Assembly (NCBI GenBank): GCA_045654245.1
Contig: JAZOMX010000020.1
Span: 62,001-126,000 of the forward strand
DNA length: 64,000 nt
From: UBA10677 sp045654245
GTDB lineage: Bacteria > Bacillota > Clostridia > Christensenellales > Pumilibacteraceae
Reading direction: 5' to 3'
This document shows positions 23,797 to 31,965 of this stretch, piece after piece. Both the position numbers and the translations under genes were made by a program. A model generated the notes under the pieces. The model searched no databases. It saw only the letters and a list, made by a program, of their open reading frames with translations, and was not told the DNA's origin. Within the stretch, counting starts at the first letter, position 1. Each line of letters opens with the position of its first letter.

Positions 23797-24321
23797 TTAC
23801 GCTAAATCTATAACTTTTAGCCCTTTTTTTATCGCATAATCTCTCGTTGCTACCGTTCCACCGCTTTGAGTAAAACAAAGCGAGACTAAAACGGACGATT
23901 TATCTACCATATAGCGATTGCGCTTAAACATACACCACTTACTATAATGCTCGGATACCATCGTTACGATATCCGCCTTATTCAATATATTATTATATCG
24001 CGCGTTCAGTTCCACGCTCCACCCTCTAGTTTGCTCAGGACAAGGCAAAGCGCACTCCAGTTTAATCTGCGGATACTTTTCTTTAAGCGACAATACGACA
24101 CGAGCAAAGAGCATATCTCCGCCTTGAGCCATACCGCACACGAATAAGTCGTAGCCGTCTAGAACGAGTTTTTCTAGCGTTTCAAGCAATTTCCTTTCCA
24201 CCGCTAAACAACGCTCGTCGTTCTCGTCAGTCCCCCAAGGTAACTTGTGCGGACGATTTCCCGTAAAACAGCAGGTTTTAGTCTCAAAAATATTTGCATT
24301 TTCGCCGTCTAAAAAATTCAT
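23797..24321 (-). CDS. SLOG family protein (DUF1273, YpsA-like)
   Basis: 174 residues. The diagnostic start CCFTGNRPHKLPWG and the nucleotide-binding segment DLFVCGMAQGGDMLFARVVL mark the YpsA/DUF1273 branch of the SLOG superfamily, which is predicted to bind nucleotides or nucleotide-derived ligands. In Bacillus, YpsA influences cell division; the reaction is unknown. A consensus promoter (TTGCAA-17-TATAAT) ends six bases before the ATG with no ribosome binding site, so a leaderless transcript is predicted. Confidence 0.9.
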   Translation of the reverse strand: MNFLDGENANIFETKTCCFTGNRPHKLPWGTDENDERCLAVERKLLETLEKLVLDGYDLFVCGMAQGGDMLFARVVLSLKEKYPQIKLECALPCPEQTRGWSVELNARYNNILNKADIVTMVSEHYSKWCMFKRNRYMVDKSSVLVSLCFTQSGGTVATRDYAIKKGLKVIDLA

Positions 24322-24327
24322 AGGCGC

Positions 24328-24356
24328 ATTATACCATATAAATATATTTTTTGCAA
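24328..24356 (-). promoter_or_regulatory. promoter giving a predicted leaderless SLOG-gene mRNA
   Basis: Minus strand: -35 TTGCAA (24356-24351), 17-base spacer, -10 TATAAT (24333-24328), then six bases (GCGCCT) to the ATG. Confidence 0.8.
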
Positions 24357-24398
24357 TAAAAAAACGCTACTAATATTTTTATCTTTCAGTAGCGTTTT
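24357..24398 (-). terminator. intrinsic terminator after the PHP gene
   Basis: Arms AAAACGCTACT (24361-24371) and AGTAGCGTTTT (24388-24398), followed on the minus strand by a T run. Confidence 0.82.
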
Positions 24399-24442
24399 AT
24401 TTATTCATACAATTTTATTTTTCAACTAAACAAAACCGTCTT

Positions 24443-25237
24443 TTACCTATTAAACAGTTTTAGCGTGGGATTTTTCTCAAAATTAAGATTATATTTTTCC
24501 ACCAAAGCGAGCATTTTGGGAATAGACTCGCCGTCGTAAGCGGAAAGAGCGTCGTGAGCGTCAAAGCCATAAACGACCTTAACTCCCGTTTCGCCTGCAA
24601 GACGCCAAAATTTTTCGTTGGGATAATGACGATGCGAGCGTATTCCAAGACAGTTGATTTCGACGTACACTCCGTTTTCGATACACGCGTTGCAAATTCT
24701 TAGCATTTCTCTATGGTAAATCTGCTCGTCCCCTACGAAATTTATGTGGTCGGGGTGCGCCACGATACTAATATAGCCCGAATTTACCGCCTCAACTACG
24801 GCGTCAACCGCTTTAATTAGGCGTTCTTCGTCGTCGAACGGCTCGAAAGCATTGATAAATTCAAGCCCGTTTGGGTCGTCTTTTCTATCCGTATTGATAA
24901 AATGCTGACCCAAAATAAAGTATTCAGCACCGTTTAAGAGCGCATAGGAAACGATATCGCCAAAATACGACGAAAGGTTTTCCATTTCAAAGCCGATATA
25001 AATCTCGATTTTATCCTTATACTCTTCTCGCAGGGCTTTAAGCGTATCGAAATAGTCCTTAACCATATTAGTTTGAACTCTATGTCCCGCCTCGTAACCG
25101 TCGGCGTGACGAAAGGGGTTATGGTCGGAAAATCCCATTTTCTTAATTCCACACGAAATTGCGCGCTCTATATATTCTCTTTCAGTTCCAGTTGCGTGAC
25201 CGCACCTAAAAGTATGCGTATGATAATTGTAGTCCAT
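24443..25237 (-). CDS. PHP-domain phosphatase, histidinol-phosphatase (HisK) type
   Basis: 264 residues. N-terminal metal-binding HTHTFRCGHA (His 6 and 8), KMGFSDHNPF, GFEMENL, the GQHF segment, VAHPDH and the final GFDAHD give a full PHP metal site. The family includes HisK histidinol-phosphate phosphatases and other phosphoesterases. There is no histidine biosynthesis gene nearby, so the substrate is uncertain. It follows rsmA by 12 bases and ends at a terminator. Confidence 0.85.
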   Translation of the reverse strand: MDYNYHTHTFRCGHATGTEREYIERAISCGIKKMGFSDHNPFRHADGYEAGHRVQTNMVKDYFDTLKALREEYKDKIEIYIGFEMENLSSYFGDIVSYALLNGAEYFILGQHFINTDRKDDPNGLEFINAFEPFDDEERLIKAVDAVVEAVNSGYISIVAHPDHINFVGDEQIYHREMLRICNACIENGVYVEINCLGIRSHRHYPNEKFWRLAGETGVKVVYGFDAHDALSAYDGESIPKMLALVEKYNLNFEKNPTLKLFNR

Positions 25238-25249
25238 ATCCGTAATAAA

Positions 25250-26083
25250 TTATTTACTCTTCTTCTCAACGATAGCGTCGGCAAGGCGGAAAAAGTCCTC
25301 CTTCGAGAGTTCTTCCGCTCTAACTTTATCGCTAAAACCAAGCGAAACTAATAGTTCGCTAGCCTCCGTTTTACTTATTCCATATCCAGCCGAAAGATTG
25401 TTTACTAGCGTTTTTCTCTTCATTAAAAACGCCTTTTTTATAAGTTCGTAAAGCGTTCTCTCGTCACGAACAGGAGGTTTGCCTTTAAGCGTTATGCGTA
25501 CGATTGCGCTATCCACGTTAGGTGGTGGCAAAAACATATCACGCTTAACTATTCTCGTAATTTCTGCATCCGCTCTAACCGCTACGGACACCGAAAGTGC
25601 GCCGTAATCGCCTTTCTTTTCGGTAGCGCAAATTCGCTCGGCAACCTCTTTTTGCACCATTACAGTTATGCTAGACGGCGGATTTTCACGCTCTAGGAAC
25701 ATAAACAGTAACGGCGTTGTGATATAGTACGGTAAGTTTGCAACGACCTTATAGTTTTTGCCCGTAATCGCATCTAGTTGCTCGTCGCTCCACTTGGTAA
25801 TATCGTCCATAATTAACGAGCAATTATCAAACGGAGCGAGCGTTTCACCCAAAATAGGCTCTAGCGAGCGGTCAATTTCAAACGCAATTACCTTGCTTGC
25901 GTGACGGCACAAACTTCTCGTAAGCGTACCTGCGCCCGCGCCGATTTCAAGAACGGTGTCGCCCTCGCCAAGCGAAGCGTCTTTTGCAATCTCGTCTAGC
26001 AAGTTCTCGTCCGTGATAAAGTTTTGTCCGTATTTTTTGGAAAAGGAAAAACCGTATTTTTTCAAAAGTGATAATATGTCCAT
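25250..26083 (-). CDS. rsmA: 16S rRNA dimethyladenosine transferase
   Basis: 277 residues from the ATG at 26083, with GGAG twelve bases upstream; a TTG seven codons earlier has no site. Motifs: KKYGQNFITDENLLDEIA, SAM-binding VLEIGAGAGTLTRSLC, catalytic NLPYYITTPLL and the C-terminal substrate domain (FLMKRKTLVNNLSAGYG). It dimethylates two adjacent adenines near the 3' end of 16S rRNA during small-subunit maturation. Loss gives kasugamycin resistance in relatives. Confidence 0.95.
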   Translation of the reverse strand: MDILSLLKKYGFSFSKKYGQNFITDENLLDEIAKDASLGEGDTVLEIGAGAGTLTRSLCRHASKVIAFEIDRSLEPILGETLAPFDNCSLIMDDITKWSDEQLDAITGKNYKVVANLPYYITTPLLFMFLERENPPSSITVMVQKEVAERICATEKKGDYGALSVSVAVRADAEITRIVKRDMFLPPPNVDSAIVRITLKGKPPVRDERTLYELIKKAFLMKRKTLVNNLSAGYGISKTEASELLVSLGFSDKVRAEELSKEDFFRLADAIVEKKSK

Positions 26084-26186
26084 ATCAGCATATTTCTCCG
26101 TCAATCAACAACACTCTTTAAGAACTCTATTCCTCTAAAAGTGATTCGTACTGTCCTTTTACTCCAAACTGTTTGACAGTAAAAGT

Positions 26187-26217
26187 AAAACGGCCTACGC
26201 TCTCCGTAAGCCGTTTT
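26187..26217 (-). terminator. intrinsic terminator after rpsI
   Basis: Arms AAAACGGCCTACG and CGTAAGCCGTTTT (one mismatch) with loop CTCTC, 25 bases beyond the rpsI stop. Confidence 0.8.
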
Positions 26218-26242
26218 TTGTTCAATAATAACCCAAAGCAGA

Positions 26243-26644
26243 TTATCTCTTGGAGAACTGAGGAGCACGACGTGCTTTCTTCAAGCCGTACTTCTTTCTT
26301 TCCTTCATTCTCGGGTCACGAGTAAGGAATCCAGCCTTCTTAATCTCTGCCTTATATCCTGCGTCAGCAACTACGAGCGCGCGTGCGATACCGTGACGGA
26401 TTGCGCCAGCCTGACCAGAAAGTCCACCACCCTTAACGTTTACGAAAACGTCGAATTTCTCAGCCGTGTTCGTGAGTGCGAGAGGTTGGTTAACGATAAG
26501 TTTTAGCGTGTCAAGACCAAAATAGTCGTCAATGCTACGCTTGTTGATGTTGATAGTGCCGTTACCGGGAACGAGACGAACTCTTGCAATAGCCTTTTTG
26601 CGTCTGCCGGTACCCCAATATTGTAATTTCTTCTTAACTGCCAT
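26243..26644 (-). CDS. rpsI: 30S ribosomal protein S9
   Basis: 133 residues. It starts MAVKKKLQYWGTGRRKKAIA and ends with the conserved basic tail GLKKARRAPQFSKR that reaches the P-site tRNA. Follows rplM by two bases, the universal L13-S9 operon. Confidence 0.98.
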   Translation of the reverse strand: MAVKKKLQYWGTGRRKKAIARVRLVPGNGTININKRSIDDYFGLDTLKLIVNQPLALTNTAEKFDVFVNVKGGGLSGQAGAIRHGIARALVVADAGYKAEIKKAGFLTRDPRMKERKKYGLKKARRAPQFSKR

Positions 26645-26646
26645 AA

Positions 26647-27090
26647 TTAGTTATACCTCTTTACAAGATTTAAAACTTCGGGTTGCTGTGCCTCGTGATT
26701 GTGCTCCGCACCCTTGTAAATGCGTACCTTCTTAAGCATCTTTCTTCCAAGTGCGTTCTTGGGGAGCATACCCTTAATAGCAAGGTAAAGTGCTTCGTCG
26801 CTCTTCTCTGCCATTAATTTCTTGTACTGAATGCTCTTAAGTCCGCCCATATAAAGAGTATGATGTCTCTTATACTTGTCCTCAAGTTTGTTTCCGGTAA
26901 CAACAATCTTGTCCGAATTGATTACGATAACGAAATCTCCACAGTCCACGTTAGGAGTAAAGGTGGGCTTGTTCTTACCACGAAGAACAGCGGCAACCTG
27001 ACTCGCAAGACGACCCATAGTCATATCGGTAGCGTCAACGAGGTACCATTTTCTGGAGATATTCTGCTCATTAGCCATAAAAGTTTTCAC
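26647..27090 (-). CDS. rplM: 50S ribosomal protein L13
   Basis: 147 residues from a GTG at 27090, chosen because AGGA lies eight bases upstream and the family normally starts (M)KTFMA...; a TTG five codons earlier is less likely. Conserved RKWYLVDATDMTMGRLASQV, GKNKPTFTPNVDCGDFVI and GMLPKNALGRKML. Early-assembling large-subunit protein. A leader of about 150 bases separates it from its promoter. Confidence 0.96.
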   Translation of the reverse strand: MKTFMANEQNISRKWYLVDATDMTMGRLASQVAAVLRGKNKPTFTPNVDCGDFVIVINSDKIVVTGNKLEDKYKRHHTLYMGGLKSIQYKKLMAEKSDEALYLAIKGMLPKNALGRKMLKKVRIYKGAEHNHEAQQPEVLNLVKRYN

Positions 27091-27242
27091 TGTAAATATC
27101 CTCAAAATAAATTAAATTTTTTGCGCGCGCCTCGTCCGTTTCACGCCGTACGAAACACTCGTCTTTCATCAAGAGAAAAAGCCGTTTGCCGTTAAGGGGC
27201 TAACTTTTCGGGCAAAACAAATTACACCTTTTCCCAAGATGC
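27091..27242 (-). promoter_or_regulatory. long structured leader of the rplM-rpsI operon (candidate L13-type autoregulatory leader)
   Basis: About 150 bases between predicted start site and rplM. Complementary segments such as GTTTC/GAAAC around 27142-27160 and several G/C-rich stems are visible. L13 leaders are known in Firmicutes as feedback sites; this assignment rests on position and length, not on a consensus match. Confidence 0.4.
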
Positions 27243-27248
27243 CTATAT

Positions 27249-27277
27249 ATTTTACTATACGACAAAGTTTATGTCAA
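27249..27277 (-). promoter_or_regulatory. promoter of the rplM-rpsI operon
   Basis: Minus strand: -35 TTGACA (27277-27272), 17-base spacer, -10 TAAAAT (27254-27249). Confidence 0.85.
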
Positions 27278-27315
27278 GCAATTTTTAGTAGTTTTTGCTA
27301 TAAAAACACTCTTTT

Positions 27316-28944
27316 TTACTCTTTTTGCGCAATTAAGCGATTAATTTTTTGTCTAAAGTTTTTGTGCCATACTGCGTCGCGCGGATACTCGGTATATCCC
27401 CGTACTCCCTCAGCGTGGAGCAAGGTCAAAACTTCTTCTCTTCCGATTTTTTTCTCGAGAGCAATAAGCGCAAGCCTGTCTTGAATACCCTCGTAGAACA
27501 CCTCGAGACGAAGAGAATCTAGCGCACCCGTCATACCGGGATAAACAACGAAACTATCGCCAGAGGGAAAATATCCTCTTGCATCCGTTTCAAGGAAAGG
27601 ATTTAAGGCGTGGCGTGAATACTGTCCGTTATAGAAGTTAAAACCCCAGTGGAGAAAACCTTTTCTATTCGTTTCGTACAGTTGGAATCCTAAAATTCTA
27701 TTTCGTTGCGACGGCATATTCAAAAAGCGGTTAGGCTTATATTTATTTACGGGGTGACAGCAATAGTACACCCAAAATTCGTCGCCAAGTTCGTCGGCGT
27801 CGTCTATATGCGCTAAGCCGATTACGGGGTAATCAAGCCCTAGCGCATTAGTTTTATCACCCGACGCATCCATAATCTTATAATCACGAATTAGCGAGCG
27901 AATAAAGTTGTAAACCTTCTTAAAGTCCTCGTAATGTTCTTTTTGCGGTTCGTCGGAAATATGGAATAAAGTAATCTTATCCACGCCTTTTGCCTTTAAG
28001 AACTTATCAAGCGCCGGTAAAAATTGCGAAAGAAAGTTTTGGTAATCCTCGCCGAACGAACAGGTTTCCCAACCAAAAATACGCTCGTATCCATTTTCGG
28101 TAGTCGCCATAATTTTAGGACAACTTCTTCCGCCCCATTGAGTAGCAAGATGCGACATCTCCAAATATTTGACGCCACGCTCGAGCGCAAAGTCAATAAA
28201 GTAGTCGAGCAACGAAAAGTCAAACGAATAATCTTTACCCTTTCTCGTTATGCCAACGAGTTGAGCCGTAATTCTTTCTCCGCCGTCGTAAGTATCAAGC
28301 GCAGGCGTAAAAATAGGCGTATATAATACCGTTAAACCGTGTTCAACCGCAGTTCTTAAAAACGAATCGAAATAGCCGTAAAATTCCTCGCTAAAAACTT
28401 CGGTTCGATACTCTCTAGCAATTCCATCATAATGCATCCAGTTCGTATACATAAGGTCGTTTTCGGGCAATACGGAGTCTAAAACCTCGAGCGAGTAACT
28501 ACACTCTGCGCTTACCCCCGTGTAGTCCACGAACTTAAAAGTGATTTTATGTTCGCCTACGGGCAATCCCTCTTTTGCGTGTACCGTTACCCAAAAAGCG
28601 TTGTTTTGATATCCTTTAAGCCCAAAATTAACACCGTTTAACGGCATTAAAACATCTGGATATAACCTAGCGTCCTCGCCTGGCTTAAAAATAACGAAAT
28701 CGTCGCTATCGTGGTAATTATTAGCCGTTCCAGGAACGCAAAGCGTCATTCTAACGGAAACGAATTCTTTAATATCGCTCTCTACCGTCATAACGCAAAC
28801 GCTGGTAGGTTCTGCGTCATTATACAAATTCACTTGGAAATTGTAGCGTTCGTTTTTAAGCATACACCCGCTCTCTTCCACTAGCGTAGGAGTAACCTGC
28901 GGAAAGATTTTTTCAAGCGAAGAATAAGTTTTTGCAGTAATCAT
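27316..28944 (-). CDS. DUF4091 domain-containing putative glycoside hydrolase
   Basis: 542 residues without a signal peptide. An N-terminal beta-sandwich (to ~155) is followed by a TIM-barrel-like region (MHYDGIAREYRTEVFSEEFY; ITLFHISDEPQKEHYEDF) and the C-terminal DUF4091 part (YPGMTGALDSLRLEVFYEGI), where the Leu-Arg-x-Glu segment is characteristic. In related families the Asp-Glu of HISDEP is a candidate catalytic acid. Likely acts on oligosaccharides in the cytoplasm; substrate unknown. Good site GGAGG. Downstream of the lipoprotein gene 29020-30855. Confidence 0.82.
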   Translation of the reverse strand: MITAKTYSSLEKIFPQVTPTLVEESGCMLKNERYNFQVNLYNDAEPTSVCVMTVESDIKEFVSVRMTLCVPGTANNYHDSDDFVIFKPGEDARLYPDVLMPLNGVNFGLKGYQNNAFWVTVHAKEGLPVGEHKITFKFVDYTGVSAECSYSLEVLDSVLPENDLMYTNWMHYDGIAREYRTEVFSEEFYGYFDSFLRTAVEHGLTVLYTPIFTPALDTYDGGERITAQLVGITRKGKDYSFDFSLLDYFIDFALERGVKYLEMSHLATQWGGRSCPKIMATTENGYERIFGWETCSFGEDYQNFLSQFLPALDKFLKAKGVDKITLFHISDEPQKEHYEDFKKVYNFIRSLIRDYKIMDASGDKTNALGLDYPVIGLAHIDDADELGDEFWVYYCCHPVNKYKPNRFLNMPSQRNRILGFQLYETNRKGFLHWGFNFYNGQYSRHALNPFLETDARGYFPSGDSFVVYPGMTGALDSLRLEVFYEGIQDRLALIALEKKIGREEVLTLLHAEGVRGYTEYPRDAVWHKNFRQKINRLIAQKE

Positions 28945-28963
28945 TTTTACCTCCGTATATTAT

Positions 28964-28997
28964 TAAAGCGATTATCCAAAAATGAAAAATCGCTTTA
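28964..28997. terminator. 11-bp hairpin between lipoprotein and DUF4091 genes (weak terminator or attenuator)
   Basis: Arms TTAAAGCGATT (28964-28974) and AATCGCTTTAA (28987-28997). No strong T run follows on the minus strand, so it may only reduce transcription or stabilise the upstream mRNA 3' end. Confidence 0.45.
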
Positions 28998-29019
28998 ACC
29001 ATATCTTTATTTAATTTTA

Positions 29020-30855
29020 TTACGCGTTAGCGTTAGGGTCAACAATCGTAAGGTCGAAAGTAACGCTCTTGCCGTCGTACTTTACGGTAACGGTGGATGC
29101 GCCTGCAGTAGAACTGCTAAATCCAGAAAGCATATCCTCGGTTACTTTAATCTCGACGTTAGAAGGACGATTACCCTCGCTATCAGCATAAGGAACAGCC
29201 TCTACGATTAATCCGGTAATATCGAGTTTTTCGCCGATATTGTAAGTCGTCTTAGTGGGTTTTGCAACTACCACGAGCGACTCGGTAGTAGAAATCTTGT
29301 CGTCAGGACCAAGTTTACCGATAAAGTGTCTGTTCTCTCTTCCTTCAAGTCCGTTTACGTCGTAAACAAAAGTGTAAGCGGTAACGTTATCGTTTACGTT
29401 GCCGAAGAAGAAGAGGTATTCGCCAACGAGGTCAGCGCCGAAAGTTCCTTGCGTTACGGAAGAAACGATAGTGTCCGAAGTAATTCCCTCGTTGTAATTA
29501 ATCTTCTTAAGAACGGAGTCTGCAATATAGTAAAGCGTGTTACCGTCGTAAGACGAATAAGTAATCGCCGTAGCGGTAGCAATCGTTCCTTTAAGCACGC
29601 CTGCAACGTAGAGCGTACTGGTTACGGTGCTTTGCTCCTGCTCGCCAGACTGATTAGTACTAGAAGATGCTTTCGTCGTAGTGATTACGTTTACGGCGTT
29701 TTTGTTATGCTTACCGAATTCATATCCGGGTGCAAACGCAAATACTTCAAGGTTGTTAAGTCCGCTTACGGAAAGAATCAACTCGTCGATATTTTCAGCG
29801 TTAGCGTTGTTTGCGTCCTCTCTGTACGCCTTATCTGCGCAAAGTGCGGTGTGAAGGTTCGTAGCGTAGAGCATACTCTCCGTAGAGAAGTTCTTGGGTT
29901 GACGGTAGAAAAGATATCCGTCTCTCATACCCTCGAGTTTATAATCGCTCTTGCCGTCCGCAGCAAAAACAGTTCTGCTACTTCCGTCGGGACGAATAAA
30001 CTCAAGTACCTCGCCGGAAGGAATAGCATCATCCTTAGTTGCAGGTCTTTCAAAGACGATAAAGTCGTAAATCGTGTTTTCCGAAATACCTTTATAGTAA
30101 ACGGGCTTAGTTCCCATAACTGCGCTAGTTACGTTCTCGGCAATCTTAATCGTATCTTGTTTCTTGCCCGATTTTTTGTTAATCTTTACGGAAATAAGGT
30201 CAGTTCCGTCAAGCACGGTAAGATAAACGCTGTTGCCAACCGAATAAAACATATACGGAGAAGACGCGCTGTTATTAACGGTGGTGTAAATCTTCTGCGT
30301 TTTTTTGCCGTCGAGCGTCATACGGAAGAAATCAGTCTTTTCATACTGAACTGCACCGAGTTTATTCTTATTGTTGTTGGGGCTCGCATAGTACATACAG
30401 TTGTCGAAAATGAAAATTCCACCACCGCTGTAAGACTGCGTTCCAACCGTTTTGGGCGCAACCGCTTGAACGTCGATTACGTTCGTATCGTCGTTTTTAT
30501 AGTCTTTTTCAACGTGCGAAACGAAGTCAAGACCAGTCGTATCGTTTTCGGGGAGTTTTACAACGAACTCACTACCGTTCTTCTCGCCCTTAAGTTCAGC
30601 ACGATAAACGGCGCCCTTAACTACGCTACCGAACTCGTTTTTAGTTCCGTCGCTATCCGTAAATCCACGGTCACCGTTAATGAAATAAACGTAGTTTCCA
30701 TATTGAACCGCACTACCGCCTTGGCTAGTAACGGTGTAGGAAATATCTTGTTTACCCTCAATCTTTACTTTTCCGTAGTTATCTCCGCTACAACCCGCAA
30801 AAGCCGTAAGGCACATTACGATTGCAACTGCGATAACGATAATCTTTTTTAACAT
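29020..30855 (-). CDS. large lipoprotein with propeller-like repeats and C-terminal Ig-like domain
   Basis: 611 residues from the ATG at 30855, with GGAG nine bases upstream. The signal peptide ends in lipobox TAFAGC, giving an extracellular lipoprotein. Repeated segments of the type YGNYVYFINGDRG, DNCMYYASPN, DGNTLYYIADSVLK and VGEYLFFFGNVND resemble DUF5050-like beta-propeller blades. A Ser/Thr/Gln-rich insert is near residue 400. The last ~80 residues (KTTYNIGEKLDITGLIVEAV to VTVKYDGKSVTFDLTIV) form a bacterial Ig-like domain. Likely a surface sensor or binding protein. A long open frame on the opposite strand here is a shadow. Confidence 0.8.
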   Translation of the reverse strand: MLKKIIVIAVAIVMCLTAFAGCSGDNYGKVKIEGKQDISYTVTSQGGSAVQYGNYVYFINGDRGFTDSDGTKNEFGSVVKGAVYRAELKGEKNGSEFVVKLPENDTTGLDFVSHVEKDYKNDDTNVIDVQAVAPKTVGTQSYSGGGIFIFDNCMYYASPNNNKNKLGAVQYEKTDFFRMTLDGKKTQKIYTTVNNSASSPYMFYSVGNSVYLTVLDGTDLISVKINKKSGKKQDTIKIAENVTSAVMGTKPVYYKGISENTIYDFIVFERPATKDDAIPSGEVLEFIRPDGSSRTVFAADGKSDYKLEGMRDGYLFYRQPKNFSTESMLYATNLHTALCADKAYREDANNANAENIDELILSVSGLNNLEVFAFAPGYEFGKHNKNAVNVITTTKASSSTNQSGEQEQSTVTSTLYVAGVLKGTIATATAITYSSYDGNTLYYIADSVLKKINYNEGITSDTIVSSVTQGTFGADLVGEYLFFFGNVNDNVTAYTFVYDVNGLEGRENRHFIGKLGPDDKISTTESLVVVAKPTKTTYNIGEKLDITGLIVEAVPYADSEGNRPSNVEIKVTEDMLSGFSSSTAGASTVTVKYDGKSVTFDLTIVDPNANA

Positions 30856-30925
30856 TGCAAAGTACTCCAAAATACTAATCAGCCTATATTATAACCTAAA
30901 TAGTAATTTTCGTCAACCGTTTACG

Positions 30926-30974
30926 ATATTAAGGAAAAATTTTTCGTGGCTACTTGCTCATTTTTCCTTAATAT
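30926..30974. repeat. 15-bp perfect inverted repeat with 19-base loop
   Basis: ATATTAAGGAAAAAT (30926-30940) and ATTTTTCCTTAATAT (30960-30974), ending exactly at the stop codon of the 30975 gene. A terminator for that gene is possible, but the T run is inside the arm rather than after it. Confidence 0.75.
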
Positions 30975-31859
30975 TTATTCCCTTTTTATCGTTTCACCCG
31001 TTTTAGCGCATTGATATAGTATCCAGTAACCTTTACCGTGGGGCTCTCTTACCGAAATAGGTAACCATTGAGTATATCCACTCTCGGCTATCGGTGGACG
31101 AGACGAATACACTCCCGGCAAACCGTAACATATATAATCGGGCGATTCGCCGATTAGCCCCACGATATAATGCCTACTCTCGTCGTAACTAACTTTTACC
31201 CACTTCGTTTGAGGCAAAAGTGATTGTAGCGTTTCCTCACGCTCGCCGACGGAAAAAAGTTTATCGATACTCTCTTTGTTCTTCTCGTAGAAGGTCATTT
31301 TTCTACCCTCGACCTCTTTAACTTCCGCCGTGATTTCCTCTTTATCTACGCTTTCGCTAATCAAAACCGTCGCAATTTCCTCTTTATCTACGCTTTCGGG
31401 AAAGTAGTTTTCCGTCGCAACTTTGTTATCCTCGTACCCTTCCCCCGTAGGAAAAATATCCGTAACGATGGCGCGAACTTCACTCGTCTCCTCCTCACGG
31501 CTAATATCATCCTCTTTCTCGCTCTTCGCATTTTCACTCCACTTAGGAAAATTTCCCGTCCACAATCTTTCTTTATTAAGCGTACCGTACATAACGACTT
31601 CGCCGTCGCTTCGACATACCGAAAAATGCGTTTTATCAAAGTCGAGAGTGGGCGCAAGCGTAAACTTATACGGAGGCTCGGGCGGGAACGGATAATGCTC
31701 TACCACGCCGAAACAAAGCGTCGATAGTGCGTAGCGTGATTTTTCCAGCCCAAAAACAACTAGCGACGCCGTTACGCCATCGTCGTTTCGCTCTAGTTTA
31801 AGAGTGCCTTTCGTCACTCCATATAGCGACAATACCACCATTTTTCTTTCAATGACCAT
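30975..31859 (-). CDS. hypothetical protein with variable acidic linker and conserved C-terminal domain
   Basis: 294 residues, no signal peptide or membrane helix. An N-terminal domain of ~110 residues (KMVVLSLYGVTKGTLKLERN) is joined by a Glu-rich linker to a C-terminal domain of ~110 residues (WVKVSYDESRHYIVGLIGES to WLPISVREPHGKGYWILYQC). The linker contains an in-frame repeat of ESVDKEEI 14 residues apart, from an approximately 24-bp DNA repeat. I do not recognise the family. The layout (two folded ends and a disordered middle) suggests an adaptor. Site GGGAG upstream of the ATG. Confidence 0.75.
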   Translation of the reverse strand: MVIERKMVVLSLYGVTKGTLKLERNDDGVTASLVVFGLEKSRYALSTLCFGVVEHYPFPPEPPYKFTLAPTLDFDKTHFSVCRSDGEVVMYGTLNKERLWTGNFPKWSENAKSEKEDDISREEETSEVRAIVTDIFPTGEGYEDNKVATENYFPESVDKEEIATVLISESVDKEEITAEVKEVEGRKMTFYEKNKESIDKLFSVGEREETLQSLLPQTKWVKVSYDESRHYIVGLIGESPDYICYGLPGVYSSRPPIAESGYTQWLPISVREPHGKGYWILYQCAKTGETIKRE

Positions 31860-31917
31860 ACGAACTCTCTCCCTAAAAACGGAATAATTATATATATGCC
31901 GACGGAGCGAAAGATAT

Positions 31918-31948
31918 GAAAAAACACGCCCTTTCGAGGCGTGTTTTT
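31918..31948 (-). terminator. intrinsic terminator after cvpA
   Basis: Arms AAAAACACGCC and GGCGTGTTTTT with loop CTTTCGA. Confidence 0.85.
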
Positions 31949-31965
31949 ATTAAATTTATCGTTAT

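Noticed and set aside
29326..30852. 508-codon open frame on the plus strand opposite the large lipoprotein gene
   Set aside because: It has no ribosome binding site, signal or recognisable domain, and the opposite frame has a lipobox, a good ribosome binding site and an Ig-like domain. The open frame is a by-product of codon bias.
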